In this document: one piece after another, positions 5,820-6,227 of the stretch
Position numbering within the stretch: position 1 is the stretch's first letter
Layout: the number at the start of each line of letters is the position of its first letter
Assembly: GCA_008671285.1 (NCBI GenBank)
Contig: RPYR01000219.1
Coordinates: 1-6,227 of the forward strand
Reading direction: 5' to 3'
From: Collinsella aerofaciens
GTDB lineage: Bacteria > Actinomycetota > Coriobacteriia > Coriobacteriales > Coriobacteriaceae
DNA length: 6,227 bases
Made by a program: the position numbers and the translations under genes
Notes under the pieces: generated by a model
Database searches by the model: none
What the model was told of the DNA's origin: nothing
The model's input: the letters and a program-made list of their open reading frames with translations, nothing else

Positions 5820-6002
5820 CTAGTTTTGTGCCGTACTTGCCCCGGTGCCGTCGTTATCTGCCGAGTACCAGAATGCGTAGGCCGCAACGACGGCATCGTA
5901 GACGGCTGCAACTACGTTATCCACGACGGCTGCGAAGTTGACTACAACGGGAATGGGGCCGGTTTTGGAATCCATCTTCTCTACTTCTGGGGTCTCGTAC
6001 AT
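5820..6002 (-). CDS. Small 60-aa peptide with YxxP N-terminus and octapeptide-repeat core; candidate modified or secreted peptide precursor
   Basis: I do not recognise the family. The protein starts MYETPEVEKMDSKTGPIP, a polar segment whose YxxP pattern resembles leader peptides of some ribosomally made, modified peptides (lasso-type leaders follow YxxPxLxxxG). From residue 16 to 46 it is strongly hydrophobic. Residues 24-31 (AAVVDNVV) and 32-39 (AAVYDAVV) are tandem octads, and 40-47 (AAYAFWYS) is a degenerate third. The tail is polar (ADNDGTGASTAQN). There is no cysteine, so lanthionine, thioether or disulfide chemistry is excluded, and there is no Lys/Arg-rich signal peptide. The start is well supported: GGAG at 6011-6014 lies 8 nt before ATG, and the upstream stop codon overlaps the Shine-Dalgarno, indicating coupled translation. 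Alternatives are a small membrane peptide or a membrane-acting toxin. Coding is likely, function unknown. Confidence 0.72.
   Translation of the reverse strand: MYETPEVEKMDSKTGPIPVVVNFAAVVDNVVAAVYDAVVAAYAFWYSADNDGTGASTAQN
5862..5933 (-). repeat. Three 24-bp coding repeats within the small peptide gene
   Basis: The segments 5910-5933 and 5886-5909 agree at 18 of 24 positions, sharing the 9-bp block GCAGCCGTC, and encode AAVVDNVV and AAVYDAVV. The third segment (5862-5885) keeps GC-GCC at its start and encodes AAYAFWYS. The unit is exactly eight codons, which suggests expansion by in-frame duplication. Confidence 0.7.
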
Positions 6003-6008
6003 GGGAAC

Positions 6009-6017
6009 ATCTCCTTA
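6009..6017 (-). promoter_or_regulatory. Ribosome-binding site overlapping the upstream stop codon (translational coupling)
   Basis: On the minus strand the sequence TAAGGAGAT combines the stop codon of the upstream gene (6017-6015) with the Shine-Dalgarno of the peptide gene (6016-6009). Terminating ribosomes would be placed to restart at ATG 6002, so the two proteins are probably made together from one transcript. Confidence 0.85.
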
Positions 6018-6227
6018 GAGTTGGGACAGGACGCTCAGGTCGCCTAGATCGTCATCGATTAGGTCGATATAGAGGTCGCCGTCCATATTGATGTCTGCAA
6101 TCAACGATGAGATCTCTTCCATCTCGTCAATCGAGTGCATGCGATTGGCCAACGCGGTAATAACGGGTTTATCCCAAACGGTTGCCATTCCGGCATCGTA
6201 GTATTCCTGAAGACTGTGTTTGCGAAC
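6015..6227 (-). CDS. Unrecognised protein, C-terminal 70 residues (5' end beyond the window)
   Basis: The frame is open from the window edge to TAA at 6015-6017. It reads VRKHSLQEYYDAGMATVWDK and continues through ITALANRMHSIDEMEEISSL into a very acidic tail (DINMDGDLYIDLIDDDLGDL, then SVLSQL). No family is recognised. The tail includes D-x-N-x-D-G, like the start of an EF-hand or dockerin calcium loop, but the next acidic residues are not correctly placed, so calcium binding is not claimed. Internal ATGs exist (residues 14, 30, 36, 49) without a good Shine-Dalgarno, so the true start probably lies outside. The gene overlaps the ribosome-binding site of the 60-aa peptide gene and is evidently in its operon. 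It could be a companion precursor, a modification or immunity protein, or unrelated. Confidence 0.75.
   Translation of the reverse strand, partial: VRKHSLQEYYDAGMATVWDKPVITALANRMHSIDEMEEISSLIADINMDGDLYIDLIDDDLGDLSVLSQL

Noticed and set aside
5820..6002. Lasso peptide precursor
   Set aside because: The YxxP pattern is suggestive, but the leader lacks the usual Gly and the Thr at the penultimate leader position, and after the GPIP turn there is Asn, not Asp or Glu, where the ring-closing residue would be.
5712..6047. A 111-codon plus-strand ORF starting MSEFYKQLFKALWALARAAQS
   Set aside because: The first 25 residues look plausible, but there is no good ribosome-binding site and most of the frame is antisense to the better supported 60-aa peptide gene.
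6030..6100. Dockerin or EF-hand calcium-binding loop in the partial right-end protein
   Set aside because: D-x-N-x-D-G is present, but the closing acidic residue is shifted and there is only one loop, so the match may be chance in an acidic tail.

Overview
This window most likely comes from a Collinsella-like member of the Coriobacteriia (gut Actinomycetota). The grounds are GC-rich codon use, a neighbouring pair of alpha-glucan genes, and the remains of an IS110-family transposase of a type I associate with that group. The assignment is recognition by eye, not a database search. No rRNA, tRNA or CRISPR array was seen.

Left end (1-526): the last 22 codons of a plus-strand gene, probably a sugar ABC-transporter ATPase of the MsmX/UgpC/MalK type. 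A strong Rho-independent terminator follows (140-183). Next come three evenly spaced copies of a 57-bp palindromic repeat with 15-bp arms and a 27-bp spacer (211-428). The terminator of the converging minus-strand operon is at 468-501.

Centre (527-4543), minus strand: a malQ-glgP operon. malQ (4-alpha-glucanotransferase, GH77) is promoter-proximal. A 128-nt gap with a perfect 11-bp hairpin separates it from glgP (glycogen/maltodextrin phosphorylase). MalQ rearranges short maltodextrins into longer chains with release of glucose, and GlgP phosphorolyses the chains to glucose-1-phosphate, so the pair forms a maltodextrin/glycogen breakdown unit. A 19-bp palindrome sits between the candidate -35 and -10 of malQ, where a repressor operator would be expected.

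Right-centre (4591-5819): a hairpin, then a decayed plus-strand IS110-type (DEDD) transposase with two frameshifts, a D-to-E change at the first catalytic Asp and a missing C-terminal half. About 340 bp without a convincing gene follow, holding a 12-bp GC-rich hairpin.

Right end (5820-6227), minus strand: two translationally coupled small or partial genes. The downstream one encodes a 60-aa peptide with a polar N-terminus of the YxxP type and a hydrophobic C-terminal part built on an octapeptide repeat (AAV[VY]D[NA]VV). It looks like a secreted or post-translationally modified peptide precursor of unknown class. The upstream partner is cut by the window edge and is unrecognised. This pair is the most likely place for an undescribed system.
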